From the NCBI RefSeq assembly GCF_016807185.1, contig NZ_JAEVYN010000001.1, forward strand, positions 930,001-994,000: a stretch of 64,000 nucleotides of DNA, given 5' to 3'. Below the pieces are notes generated by a model, which was given only the letters and a program-made list of their open reading frames with translations, made no database searches and had not been told where the DNA came from. Positions 35,746 through 44,686 of the stretch are shown piece by piece; positions within the stretch are counted from its first letter, which is position 1; every line of letters starts with the position of its first letter. Both the position numbers and the translations under genes were made by a program. Origin of the DNA: Leptolyngbya sp. Cla-17. Its GTDB lineage: Bacteria > Cyanobacteriota > Cyanobacteriia > Leptolyngbyales > Leptolyngbyaceae.

Positions 35746-37292
35746 ATTTTTTATCATTTATTGGAATTTTTGCGCTCTGTGGGATTGCGTGGCTCACCTC
35801 AGAGAACCGCCGCATCATTCCCTGGCGAACCATTTTTTGGGGAATTGGGCTGCAACTCATTCTAGGGTTGCTGGTTTTTCTGATTCCTGCCACCCGCAGT
35901 TTAATGGAACTGCTGAGTGATGGCGTAAATTCTATTCTGCAAGCGACGGAAGCAGGCTCTCGGTTTGTCTTTGGTTCGTTATTGGTGCCTGACCCAATCA
36001 GCGCACCAGCTAGTCCTTTATTGGCAGGTCGGTGGATTGCCCGTGCCGTTACGCCGCCCTATGTGCCTGTTCCGGGCGATCTCCTCCTGTCCAACGGCTC
36101 CAGCGGCGATTTTATTAGTCTGGGCTATATCTTTGCCTTTCGGGCATTGCCCAGCGTCATTTTCTTTTCAGCGCTAATGGCACTGCTTTATACCCTGGGC
36201 TTGATTCAGCCTTTAGTAAACGGATTTGCGCGAATTTTTCGCCACACGATGAACCTTAGTGGTGCTGAAGCTCTCAGTGGCGCTAGCAATATTTTTGTGG
36301 GTATTGAAGCGACTGTTTTAGTGCGTCCTTATCTAGAGCGCATGACCCGCAGTGAACTCTGTGCCATTTTGGCATCCTGTTTTGGTAGCATTGCCTCCAC
36401 GGTCTTAGCGCTGTATGTGGGCTTCTTGCGTCCCGTATTCCCAAACATTACTGGACATTTGATTTCAGCGTCGATCATGGCAATTCCTGCCTGTTTTGTC
36501 ATTTCTAAAATTGTGGTGCCCGAAACGGCAGTGCCCGAAACGATGGGGAGATCGTTGCGACGCCAGCAGACTCAAACAGATGCGGTAGTGGAGGAAGAAT
36601 TAGAGCCAGAGAAGGAATTTGAGACTGTGGACCGGCGTGATGCGTTGAGTGATGAAGAGATTGAGCCGGTCCGTGTGAATCAGCGAGATCATAACCCGCC
36701 TGCGCCGCTGAATCTGATGGAAAGCGTGGTGTTGGGTGCCCTGGATGGAGTGAAGTTGGCAGCGGCGATCGCCGCGTTGCTGATTGCGATTCTGGGATTG
36801 GTGGCGTTGATCAACCTCTTTTTCGCAAACCTGGCGTCTTTAGCAACCAGTTCTCAACCCTTCATTCGCGGTATCGGTCGGGTGTTTCAGATTGTCAGCC
36901 TGCAAAATATTTTAGGTGCGCTATTTTTGCCGCTGACATTTTTAACGGGAGTTTCTCTGCAATGGCAAGAACTGTGGCAGTCCTCCGTTTTGATTGGGCA
37001 ACGCCTGATTTTAACGGAAGTGCCTTCCTATCAACAGCTCGCAGTGTTAGCAAATCAGGGTATTCTCAGTCCTCGCGCTTTGCTGGTGGTGAGTTATGCC
37101 CTGTGTGGATTTGCCCATCTGCCCTCAGTCGGCATTTTTGTCGGCGGCTTGGTTAGTTTAGTGCCATCACGTCGCCGAGATATTACCGAACTGGGTTGGA
37201 AGGCTCTGTGGGCTGCGACTCTGGCAACGCTGATGATTGGCTGTATCGCAGGGGTCTATGACACTGGAAACCCAGCCGTTTTAGGAAGATAG
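35733..37292 (+). CDS. Concentrative nucleoside transporter (CNT/NupC family)
   Basis: The protein has the CNT order of segments: N-terminal gate helices, an FRALPSVIFFSALMALLYTLG segment, the substrate-binding SGAEALSGASNIFVGIEA motif and, near the C-terminus, CGFAHLPSVGIFVGGL. CNT carriers bring nucleosides into the cell with sodium or protons. Most bacterial members have 390-430 residues; this one has 519 because of a charged insert (about residues 270-325) in a cytoplasmic loop, rich in Glu and Arg. It is read from inside the deacetylase gene, so it is probably co-transcribed, although the functions differ. Confidence 0.88.
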   Translation: MSGLNFLSFIGIFALCGIAWLTSENRRIIPWRTIFWGIGLQLILGLLVFLIPATRSLMELLSDGVNSILQATEAGSRFVFGSLLVPDPISAPASPLLAGRWIARAVTPPYVPVPGDLLLSNGSSGDFISLGYIFAFRALPSVIFFSALMALLYTLGLIQPLVNGFARIFRHTMNLSGAEALSGASNIFVGIEATVLVRPYLERMTRSELCAILASCFGSIASTVLALYVGFLRPVFPNITGHLISASIMAIPACFVISKIVVPETAVPETMGRSLRRQQTQTDAVVEEELEPEKEFETVDRRDALSDEEIEPVRVNQRDHNPPAPLNLMESVVLGALDGVKLAAAIAALLIAILGLVALINLFFANLASLATSSQPFIRGIGRVFQIVSLQNILGALFLPLTFLTGVSLQWQELWQSSVLIGQRLILTEVPSYQQLAVLANQGILSPRALLVVSYALCGFAHLPSVGIFVGGLVSLVPSRRRDITELGWKALWAATLATLMIGCIAGVYDTGNPAVLGR

Positions 37293-37338
37293 CAGTTTGA
37301 GCCATTTAGAGATTTGAAGCGAGACAGGAACCATAGGT

Positions 37339-38163
37339 ATGAATCGAAAACGACTCTGGTTGATCAGTTTGGCAATCCTTAGCGCGATCGCCTTTATGTT
37401 CAGCGGCTATCATCAACACCAGCCCTCGGAAAGCGCCTTTCAAGTACCTGCGGCGATTGCTCAACCTGTCGCTCCATCGACAAACTCTTCCCCTAGTGCT
37501 CCTCCTGCTCAAATCCCTTCCCCACCTTCTCCTCCTCTAACTTCTCCTCCTCTAACTTCTCCTCCTCTAACTTCTCCTCCTCTAACTTCTCCTCCTCTAA
37601 CTTCTCCTCCTCTAACTTCTCCTCCTGGTGCTCTACCTACTATCCCAGTTGATCCACCGGGTTCTCCCTCATTCGCTCCCCCCGCATCGACTGCGCCGCC
37701 CTTACCCATGGGCGGCATGTATCAAGACCCAGGTGGACGCTTCCGGGTTGGCATTTTGCAAGATTATAAAATTAGTCCCCTGGCAGGTTCTGTGCTGGTT
37801 GAATCCTTGGATAGCAACTTGGCATATATCGTTGTGCCTCAATCTCAACCTTTGGGCAATCCCATCGGGCTGAACGCTGGCTATGACAATAGCGATAGCC
37901 TTGCTAAAATCGCGATCGCTGCTTTCCAGCGCGGCGAAGGATTCCAGCCTGCTCCTGCCCAATTGGAAGAGGGCGGTGGAGCCGTGATGAATTGGTCAGG
38001 CACCCTCACTCTGGCAGGTGCGACTCAGCCCGTGAGCGGCGTAATTTTGGTGCGCCCCTCCTCCAAATATGTTTTGCTGATGCTAGTTGCTGCGACTCAA
38101 GCCGGAGCCAACCGGGTACCGGGTGCGGTTTCCGCTTTAGCCAATAGCCTTGAGGCACTTTAG
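37339..38163 (+). CDS. Exported or membrane-anchored protein with a proline-rich repeat linker
   Basis: Residues 1-24 form a signal peptide or anchor (KRLWLISLAILSAIAFMFSG). A linker of about 70 residues follows, with six exact TSPPL repeats between other prolines, then a globular C-terminal domain of about 145 residues (GRFRVGILQDYKISPLAGSVLVES to the end). I do not recognise the domain; it resembles small lipoprotein-like beta domains that cyanobacteria place outside the membrane, which is inference. The proline linker would hold the domain away from the membrane. Confidence 0.7.
   Translation: MNRKRLWLISLAILSAIAFMFSGYHQHQPSESAFQVPAAIAQPVAPSTNSSPSAPPAQIPSPPSPPLTSPPLTSPPLTSPPLTSPPLTSPPLTSPPGALPTIPVDPPGSPSFAPPASTAPPLPMGGMYQDPGGRFRVGILQDYKISPLAGSVLVESLDSNLAYIVVPQSQPLGNPIGLNAGYDNSDSLAKIAIAAFQRGEGFQPAPAQLEEGGGAVMNWSGTLTLAGATQPVSGVILVRPSSKYVLLMLVAATQAGANRVPGAVSALANSLEAL
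37531..37620 (+). repeat. 15-bp tandem repeat, six exact copies
   Basis: The unit CCTCCTCTAACTTCT is repeated six times without a mismatch, 90 bases in all, and encodes PPLTS. Perfect identity at synonymous positions indicates recent expansion, so length differences between strains are likely. Confidence 0.97.
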
Positions 38164-38165
38164 AA

Positions 38166-38215
38166 AGGTGGTGTCCGGTGTCAGAAAAATAGGTGTCAGG
38201 TGTCAGGAGTTAGGT
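38166..38215. repeat. Short GGTGTCA-type repeats in the intergenic region
   Basis: Between two genes GGTGTC recurs four times within about 35 bases (GGTGTCC, GGTGTCAG, AGGTGTCAGGTGTCAGG), followed by degenerate AGTTAGG. Such heptameric short tandem repeats are common between genes in filamentous cyanobacteria. Confidence 0.65.
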
Positions 38216-38241
38216 GATAGATTTTCTTTAAGTCTTTGACT

Positions 38242-38877
38242 ATGCGCTCAACACTCGACACGTCCCCGCCCATGTACTCAGATTCAGAAATTCGCCGTTT
38301 AATGGATTTGTTGCCAGCTTCTGGTCGCATGATGACGAAGCTGATGAGTAAGCCAGAACAGCGGCATGTGATTGATCATCCGTTTCCCATGCCCTGGATG
38401 ACCGCTCGTCCAGTTTGGGTAAATTTTAATCTGCTTAGCCAATTGTCTCGTCCTGAATGCGATTTGCTGGTGCTGCGTACTGTTAGTTGGATAACTAGCA
38501 TCAAATGGTTTCGCCCCAATTGGTATCAAGCAGCTGTTTTAGCAGGATTGATGGGCATTACGGTGGAGGCGGTGCAGGCGGATGCCGTGGGCATGATTGC
38601 GGCTGGAGCCTTGAGCGCGATCGCAGGGACACAGATTTGGCGCGAAAACCATAGCACCCAAAAAGAACTGGATGCGGATGAAACGGCACTTCAGGTCGCG
38701 CAGCGGCGAGGTTATACGGAAACAGAGGCTGTGCAGGCATTGCTTTCCGCCATTGAAGCCGTCGCTCAAATTGAAGGGCGAAACCTTACCTTGAATGACT
38801 TATTGCGGAGCCAAAATTTGCGGGCGATCGCGCAAATATCTCCCATTGGAATTCCTGCAAACCTCCGCAAACACTAA
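38242..38877 (+). CDS. DUF3318 domain-containing protein
   Basis: The 211-residue protein fits the cyanobacterial DUF3318 family: SDSEIRRLMDLLPASGRMMTKL, then HPFPMPW, a LSRPECDLLVLRTVSWI segment and a hydrophobic pair of helices near residues 92-130. It ends in a helical domain around TETEAVQALLSAIEAV. The family's role is not known. An ATG at 38242 is preferred over an in-frame TTG two codons before. It is a single gene. Confidence 0.8.
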   Translation: MRSTLDTSPPMYSDSEIRRLMDLLPASGRMMTKLMSKPEQRHVIDHPFPMPWMTARPVWVNFNLLSQLSRPECDLLVLRTVSWITSIKWFRPNWYQAAVLAGLMGITVEAVQADAVGMIAAGALSAIAGTQIWRENHSTQKELDADETALQVAQRRGYTETEAVQALLSAIEAVAQIEGRNLTLNDLLRSQNLRAIAQISPIGIPANLRKH

Positions 38878-39039
38878 CTCATCTCAGTACCTAGTCTGAC
38901 AAAGCTTCTCCGATCACTGGCATCACTACGATCTGCAATTCGTTTGAGTCGGTTGGTGCGAGATTGGACATTTTTGTAAATGTCAGTAGAATTTTGATAT
39001 TCAAATCAGATGCGCTAGGTGCATTCGTTGAAACAAGCA

Positions 39040-39765
39040 ATGAAACGGCTTCCAATATCGTGGCTGTGGTTTTTGGCTAGCTTTACGCTGCCGATCGCGA
39101 TCGCGGTTGGAGGAAAAGCAGTGAGTCGCTGGCAGCAACCCTCTTCTTTAGTGTCCACTGCCCCTGAGCTAGGATGTCAAACAATTATTGCCGATCCCAA
39201 GCCACCCATGAATGTGCGCTCTAGCCCAGTGGTTGCTCCTGACAATGTGATAGGTCGGTTGCCTAATGGAGTGCCGTTGAGCGTGACCGACGAAAATCAA
39301 GGCTGGTTAAAGATCAGCAGCCCGCTTCAAGGTTGGGTTTATCAAGAGTTGACGGTAACTAGCTGTGGTTCAATAAATAGCGCTGCGGTCGCTACTCAGT
39401 CACAGTCGGATTCTGGTACTTATTTAATGGCGATCGCTACCCAGCAATATCAAGCTGGCAACATAGACGGAGCAATTGCCTTAGCCAAAACGGTGTCTTC
39501 CGACAGTCCGGTTTACCCAATGGCGATAGGTGCAGTATCACAATGGCAACTGGATTGGAATCGAGCACAGTCAGAATATTACAGCGCTCAAAAAGCTTTA
39601 AGAGATGGCAGATGGGATGATGTTTTAAGCCAAGTAAAACATTACCCTTCTATTCGCTTTTGGAAAGAGAAACTAACTGGACTGGTCAAGCAGGCGATCG
39701 CTCAGCAAAAGTTATCTCAAATTAAAAAGGAGGCAACACTGCCTCCTTCTCAAAACCCTAATTAG
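39040..39765 (+). CDS. Exported protein with an SH3b domain
   Basis: A hydrophobic N-terminus (residues 1-24 from ATG 39040) acts as signal or anchor. A bacterial SH3 domain follows at about residues 45-105 (MNVRSSPVV, IGRLPNGVPLSVTDENQGWLKIS, GWVYQELT), the kind that binds peptidoglycan or other wall components. The C-terminal half is helical with a TPR-like stretch (AIATQQYQAGNIDGAIALAKTV). A GTG at 39019 is an alternative start. The downstream gene converges, with nine bases between stops. Confidence 0.8.
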   Translation: MKRLPISWLWFLASFTLPIAIAVGGKAVSRWQQPSSLVSTAPELGCQTIIADPKPPMNVRSSPVVAPDNVIGRLPNGVPLSVTDENQGWLKISSPLQGWVYQELTVTSCGSINSAAVATQSQSDSGTYLMAIATQQYQAGNIDGAIALAKTVSSDSPVYPMAIGAVSQWQLDWNRAQSEYYSAQKALRDGRWDDVLSQVKHYPSIRFWKEKLTGLVKQAIAQQKLSQIKKEATLPPSQNPN

Positions 39766-39774
39766 CCTGAACGA

Positions 39775-40761
39775 TTAAACCAACTTCAGAGATGGATATT
39801 CAACCAGCAAGTCATCACGGGTTAAGACATCCTCTTCTGCTTGCGGAGTCCAAAGAACTTCTAAAGCCAAGAGGCGATCGCTGGCAACGCCACCCAAGAT
39901 ACCCAAAGCTTGACGCAAATCTTCAGTATTGTTGACAGCAGGTAGTTTCAGGTTGCCTTGAGCACCAACCACCAACGTTACGACAATAAATTCGCCAGGG
40001 TCTTGCAGTTCTTGGTTTACTAAAGAGCCACCTTCATCACTACCCATCAATAGTGCATCTATGGGCGCTTGCTGTAACTGGTTGTTTACATTTGAAAGGG
40101 TTTCATGGCTAAATTTGCTGCGTTCGCTTAAAGCAAGACGATTAAACTCTGCTTCTGCACTTGCCAAACGCGACTGCTGCACTGTGGAGTTGGCATGAGT
40201 CCAATATTCTGGATGGCGAAGCAATGCCAAAGTCGTTTCTTGCAAGACTTGAGCCAGCCCTGCGGTTGACCCCGTGTTTGCACTAGCTGCTAACTTGTCT
40301 AAGTCAACCTGAAGCCCACGAGCGTTAGCCAACAAGCCAACTTGGAGTCGGGCAACGCTGACAGTTGGGTTCGCAACAGCATCGTAATCAGAACCCTCTA
40401 CTTGACTGCGGCGAAATGTCTGAACGAGGAAACTGGCGATCGCAAAGAAAACCAGGATCGACACCAAACTACCACCACCGCCCAAAAAGAAGGTCGGCGC
40501 AATAAAAGGAAAACCAAAACCACCGCCTGGATAGTAGCCGCCACCCCCCATTGGAGGCGCGTAGCTTCGAGGAGATGAGTAACCACGGCTAGGCATTGGC
40601 GCACGGAACGAACCGCCACCAATTCTGCCGCCACCCCGCGAAGGTGCTGCAAAAGCGTCATTTGCCTGACCTAGCGCTAAACCCAGCACCAAAACTAAGA
40701 GAATGAACGGCTTCAACAGCGGTTTGATATAGGAAACGAACTTCTTTTTCATAACTGGCAT
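39775..40761 (-). CDS. DUF1517 domain-containing membrane protein
   Basis: A signal peptide ends near AFAAPS (residue 37). A glycine- and proline-rich low-complexity segment (about 40-95) and one membrane helix (SLVSILVFFAIASFLV, about 97-112) follow, then the DUF1517 domain to the end. The family is found in cyanobacteria and plant plastids, where members associate with thylakoid or envelope membranes; biochemical function is unclear to me. Length (328) and order are normal. The start MPVMKKK is an ATG; a second ATG three codons in is possible. Confidence 0.88.
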   Translation of the reverse strand: MPVMKKKFVSYIKPLLKPFILLVLVLGLALGQANDAFAAPSRGGGRIGGGSFRAPMPSRGYSSPRSYAPPMGGGGYYPGGGFGFPFIAPTFFLGGGGSLVSILVFFAIASFLVQTFRRSQVEGSDYDAVANPTVSVARLQVGLLANARGLQVDLDKLAASANTGSTAGLAQVLQETTLALLRHPEYWTHANSTVQQSRLASAEAEFNRLALSERSKFSHETLSNVNNQLQQAPIDALLMGSDEGGSLVNQELQDPGEFIVVTLVVGAQGNLKLPAVNNTEDLRQALGILGGVASDRLLALEVLWTPQAEEDVLTRDDLLVEYPSLKLV

Positions 40762-41306
40762 CTACTAGACTTTATTCAACGTGAAATGATTTTAAGGAGT
40801 GTTGGGAACTATTCACCTCAGCGTCTTGGTATTTCCATCTTGTAAGCACATCAGACAATCTCATGTGATTGTCTGGGCTAACGCCTGAGTTCAAAAGTTT
40901 GTTCACCCTTTGTTAAGAGTTATAAATTCTCTTACCTATATAATCTACCGCCTTTCGCGTTGTCTGAAGAGGTAATAAGAGTAGTAAAAGAGGGGTGATT
41001 GCCGTAGCTTGACAGGCGGTTCTCTCTCTTACTCAAAATACACTGTAGTCGCATAACTCGCGCTTGCTGGCTTTGCTGTAATCAAGTTTTACGATTCTAA
41101 AAATCAACTTTTCCAGTTCTATCCTCTCAAAGAAAAGCAATAAAAATGTCTGGCAAAAGACAGATTTACTGTTGCGTGCAGCCTTGACGAAAAGTAGTTT
41201 CTCCTTACAATGGTTTTGCAGTAAAGAAATGTAACGGAACGGTTCTATTCTGCTTTGCACTTTTCTATTGCATGATTTTTTCTAATTAATAACAAGGTTC
41301 ACTAAT
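40762..41306. other. Intergenic region upstream of DUF1517 and hli genes
   Basis: This 545-base region holds promoters for two divergent genes. It contains one perfect inverted repeat (40852-40875) and is otherwise AT-rich. A 75-codon minus-strand frame at 41033-41260 has no homology that I can see and a poor start, so I do not call it a gene. Confidence 0.5.
40852..40875. promoter_or_regulatory. Perfect 9-bp inverted repeat upstream of the DUF1517 gene
   Basis: CAGACAATC at 40852-40860 and GATTGTCTG at 40867-40875 are exact reverse complements with a six-base loop, 91 bases upstream of the DUF1517 start. It could be an operator or a leader hairpin; there is no T-run on either side. Confidence 0.5.
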
Positions 41307-41474
41307 ATGACTCAACAACCCTCTGTAACGCCTAAAGTTGGCGAACCTAAGTTTGGTTTTAACGAGTATGCTGAACGCCTAAATGGTCGTGCTGCCATGA
41401 TTGGCTTTGCTCTAATGCTGGCGATCGAGTATGCCAGTGGTCAAGGTTTACTAGCATGGCTGGGTTTGGACTAG
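41307..41474 (+). CDS. hli: High-light-inducible protein (one-helix chlorophyll-binding-like, Hlip/SCP)
   Basis: A 55-residue protein, too short for many gene callers. It contains YAERLNGRAAMIGFALML, the chlorophyll-binding signature ExxNGRxAM of the light-harvesting superfamily (E23, N26, R28), followed by a single thylakoid helix (about 29-50). Hlips bind chlorophyll a and carotenoid, quench excess energy and assist photosystem II assembly and repair under high light. Length and the FGFNEYAE lead-in are normal for the family. It stands alone with its own upstream region and so is probably stress-regulated. Confidence 0.95.
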   Translation: MTQQPSVTPKVGEPKFGFNEYAERLNGRAAMIGFALMLAIEYASGQGLLAWLGLD

Positions 41475-41513
41475 TTTTTCTGACCCTACCACTTTTCCCT
41501 GTCACCTCTAGTT

Positions 41514-43520
41514 TTAAGGTGCTTCAAAGGTATCTTCTGTAATTAGGCGATCGCGATAAAGCTCTGGTTGTGGTTTATCGAGTTCATTAGGTCGATTCGA
41601 CGAATCAGCGTAGCCTAAGACCTGAAAAATCTCAACCAGGCTTTGTCTACCGCGCAGTTGGACCTGTCCCCACGATTCTACGTAAAACTGCTCTTGCAAA
41701 TGATCCAAGGTTTCACGAGCAATCAAAATTCGACAGAGACCCATTTGATTGTCTTTTTTACACGCTTCCAGACGAGCAGCAATGTTGACACTATCTCCGA
41801 TCACCGCATATTCCAGGCGATTTTTTCCACCTAAGCTGCCTGCCATTACGTTTCCAGTGTAAATTCCAGCCCGCATTTGCACGACAGGTAATCCTCTTTG
41901 CTGCCAATCCTGATTAAGCGTTTGTAGGCGATCGCCCATTTCGACTGCACAGGCAACTGTTTGTCTTGCATCTTCGGCAATTTCAGCGACTGTTAAACGG
42001 GGTACAGGCACACCAAACACCGCCATCAGTCCATCACCCATAAACTTGTTGACAATGCCATGGTGTTGATGAACGGCTTGAGTCATGCTGCACATATATT
42101 CATTCAGCCAATCCATCATCACTTCGGGCGGATGTTGCTCTGAAATGCCGCTGAAGTTGCGAATATCAATAAATAAAATGGTGACCGTTAGAGTTTGCCC
42201 TGCTAACATGCCTGATTGAAGTAATCGATCGCGAGAATTCCATAGGGCTAACGCAATTTCAGGTGAAGTTTGCTGTCCTAATAGCTTCATCACAATCTGC
42301 TGCTGTTGCCGAGCATATTGCGTCTGGTAGGCGACGACAAAGCTGCCAACCGCGATCGCTGCCATTGCTGGGGCGGCAACAGGAACCCAGGCTTGATGTA
42401 AGAACAAACTATAGCCCGTACCCACCAAGAGCAACAGCAGCCCAGTTCCCGACAGGATGAGTAGCAATGGACGCTGAACCCACCAGGCAAGCACTCCCCC
42501 GGCAATCGCCCAGCTTATAATCCACAGCACTTCAATCGGCTCAGACCAAAACCAAAACAGCGATCGCCCTTCTGCTGCAGCCGTTAGTGTTTGGCTAAGC
42601 ATTTGAGCATGAATAACCACTCCTGGCATTTTGGGATTTGCGGTTTTGGCAGCACTAAAAGGAGTGAAAAATAAATCTTTGGCGCTAGGAGCTGTGGTTC
42701 CAATTAAAACAACGCGATCTTTGATCAGAGCAGGATTGGCCTGCTTTCGTAAAACCTGATTCAAAGTGACCACTTCTGAAGGATACTGAGCCGATCGATA
42801 GTTCAGTAATATCTGCTCTCCTGCCGCATCAATCCGTTGATAACCGCCCGAATTGGCTCTCAATGGCGAAAAGGTTGCCCCCAATACAAAGTCTCCTTTG
42901 GGTAAGCGATCGCCAGAATTATTCAGATATTGCATTGCCAGCCGGGTGGCAAAAGAGACGGACTCTGTGGCACCATCCGAGACAAACATGAGATTTCGCC
43001 TAATAACGCCATCGGGGTCAAGAATTAGGTCGTTAAATCCAACCTGGTTAGCAGACACGTTAGGCGGGGCGGGAATCGCTTCTTCTGGGGTATTTCCTAA
43101 GGATTGAATGGCAACTACATTAGAACGCCGCAGTTCTTTGGTTAAAGCCGCATGTCCTGGCTCGACGGGAATGTCGCGTAGAACATCCAACCCAATCACC
43201 CGTGGCTGGTACTGTTGAAGTTGGCTAAGTGCTTCTGCATACACCCGATCAGGAAGCGGCCAACGCTTTTGGGTGCGGATATCATCTTCGGTAATAGCAA
43301 CAATCAGCAACCTATTATCGACAGGTACCTCTGATCGCACCCGAACCATTGCGTCGTAAACTGCTAATTCTAAGAATTCTAATTGCCCTAACTGCCGAGT
43401 TCCTAACACTAAGCCAGTAACGCTAATTCCAGCAAGGACTAGCACTCCTAGTTCTGTAGAAGTGCTTTGTGGCAAAAACTTGCACCACTGTGAAAAAACT
43501 TGACGAAACCAAACTATCAA
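41514..43520 (-). CDS. CHASE2-domain class III adenylate/guanylate cyclase
   Basis: One helix near residue 25-40, an extracytoplasmic CHASE2 sensor (about 45-325), three helices (330-398) and a class III cyclase domain (about 440-640). In the cyclase, the metal Asp residues are D452 (FIDIRNFSG) and D496 (KFMGDG), and the transition-state Asn and Arg are N579 and R583 (DSVNIAARLE). The substrate-choosing pair is K492 and A572: the lysine fits adenylate cyclase, but the partner that is usually Asp or Thr is alanine, so the nucleotide is uncertain. Start is TTG with GAGGA upstream. It makes a second messenger in response to an outside signal. Confidence 0.9.
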   Translation of the reverse strand: MIVWFRQVFSQWCKFLPQSTSTELGVLVLAGISVTGLVLGTRQLGQLEFLELAVYDAMVRVRSEVPVDNRLLIVAITEDDIRTQKRWPLPDRVYAEALSQLQQYQPRVIGLDVLRDIPVEPGHAALTKELRRSNVVAIQSLGNTPEEAIPAPPNVSANQVGFNDLILDPDGVIRRNLMFVSDGATESVSFATRLAMQYLNNSGDRLPKGDFVLGATFSPLRANSGGYQRIDAAGEQILLNYRSAQYPSEVVTLNQVLRKQANPALIKDRVVLIGTTAPSAKDLFFTPFSAAKTANPKMPGVVIHAQMLSQTLTAAAEGRSLFWFWSEPIEVLWIISWAIAGGVLAWWVQRPLLLILSGTGLLLLLVGTGYSLFLHQAWVPVAAPAMAAIAVGSFVVAYQTQYARQQQQIVMKLLGQQTSPEIALALWNSRDRLLQSGMLAGQTLTVTILFIDIRNFSGISEQHPPEVMMDWLNEYMCSMTQAVHQHHGIVNKFMGDGLMAVFGVPVPRLTVAEIAEDARQTVACAVEMGDRLQTLNQDWQQRGLPVVQMRAGIYTGNVMAGSLGGKNRLEYAVIGDSVNIAARLEACKKDNQMGLCRILIARETLDHLQEQFYVESWGQVQLRGRQSLVEIFQVLGYADSSNRPNELDKPQPELYRDRLITEDTFEAP

Positions 43521-43682
43521 GGAAATCCTCTTTGGGCTGACTCAGCCCGATTGAGTTAGGCAATCGCTAACTCAACAATGTTGCAATTATAGTCAGCACC
43601 GTTAGATGACAGTGAACTCTTTAGTTCTAACTCTATTGGACTAAAATTTTTAGGGTTATTGCAGCAAGCCTTCGCAAAGATT

Positions 43683-44639
43683 TTAGGGCGTTTCATGTTG
43701 TTCATAGGCGGCTACAATCCGCTGCACCAATGGATGACGCACCACATCTGCTGTGGTTAGGTTGCAAAAGGCAATTCCTTCAACGGAGTGCAATACTTTT
43801 TGGGCGATCGCCAGACCCGATGCTTGATTTTGCGGCAAATCAGTTTGAGTCACATCACCCGTCACCACCATCCGAGAGCGGAAGCCTAACCGAGTCACAA
43901 TCATTTTCATTTGGGCAGGTGTGGTGTTTTGGGCTTCATCCAAAATCACAAAGGCGTTGTTAAGGGTGCGCCCACGCATGTAGGCGATCGGTGCAACTTC
44001 AATTACTCCACGTTCCATCAAGCCAGGAATTTTTTCAGGATCGATGAATTCATATAGCGCGTCATACAGGGGGCGCAGATATGGATCAATTTTTTGCTGT
44101 AAGTCTCCCGGCAGAAACCCCAGCTTTTCTCCAGCTTCCACGGCGGGGCGGGTCAAAATTAAGCGTTCAAATTCATTATTCAGTAAAGCTTGAACGCCAA
44201 GAACAGCCGCCAGAAATGTTTTGCCTGTACCAGCAGGACCAATGCAAAAAGTGAGGTCGTGGGTGCGAACAGACTGAACATATTGCCGCTGTCTAAAAGT
44301 TTTGGCGCGAATGTCATATCCACGACGAGTTTTAGCAAGAACGTCTTTTTGCAGATCTTGTAGCTCAGCTTGCTGCTGAGTTTCGATCGCCTGCTGTGCA
44401 GTCAAAATATCAGCACTAGAAAGAGGTTTTTCTTGTCCCCAGTACTGCTCTAATGCTTGAATCAAACGCTGACTCAGCGAAACTTGGGCAGGAGTTCCTG
44501 AAATGAGAAGCTCTTGTCCTCGTAAAACTAGCTTTGCGCCCGTTTGCTTAGCAATCAGCTTTAGGTTTCCTTCCCGGTCGCCTGCTAAGGCGATCGCACT
44601 TCCAGCACTGGGCAACTCGATCTTTAATGCCTCTACCAT
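43683..44639 (-). CDS. phoH: PhoH-family ATPase
   Basis: An N-terminal RNA-binding-like region (1-65) precedes the PhoH core. Walker A is GPAGTGKT at 134-141, ILTRPAVEAGEKLGFLPGD and the Walker B VILDEAQN follow, then TGDVTQTDLP. PhoH proteins are ATPases or helicases linked to RNA metabolism and ribosome maturation. It lies downstream of khpA and rpsP on the same strand, a known bacterial arrangement with other ribosome-linked genes, with 47 bases between phoH and khpA. Confidence 0.92.
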   Translation of the reverse strand: MVEALKIELPSAGSAIALAGDREGNLKLIAKQTGAKLVLRGQELLISGTPAQVSLSQRLIQALEQYWGQEKPLSSADILTAQQAIETQQQAELQDLQKDVLAKTRRGYDIRAKTFRQRQYVQSVRTHDLTFCIGPAGTGKTFLAAVLGVQALLNNEFERLILTRPAVEAGEKLGFLPGDLQQKIDPYLRPLYDALYEFIDPEKIPGLMERGVIEVAPIAYMRGRTLNNAFVILDEAQNTTPAQMKMIVTRLGFRSRMVVTGDVTQTDLPQNQASGLAIAQKVLHSVEGIAFCNLTTADVVRHPLVQRIVAAYEQHETP

Positions 44640-44686
44640 GCAGTCGGGTTAGCTATTCTAAGGGGTAAGGGCGCATCCTAACATGT

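Noticed and set aside
41205..41220. Possible HLR1 (RpaB) site upstream of the hli gene
   Set aside because: The first half TTACAAT fits, but the second half TTTTGCA differs from the consensus at several positions, so I do not list it as a site.
41033..41260. 75-codon minus-strand ORF between DUF1517 and hli genes
   Set aside because: Its composition is not protein-like, it has no ribosome binding site, and it would occupy the promoter region of hli.
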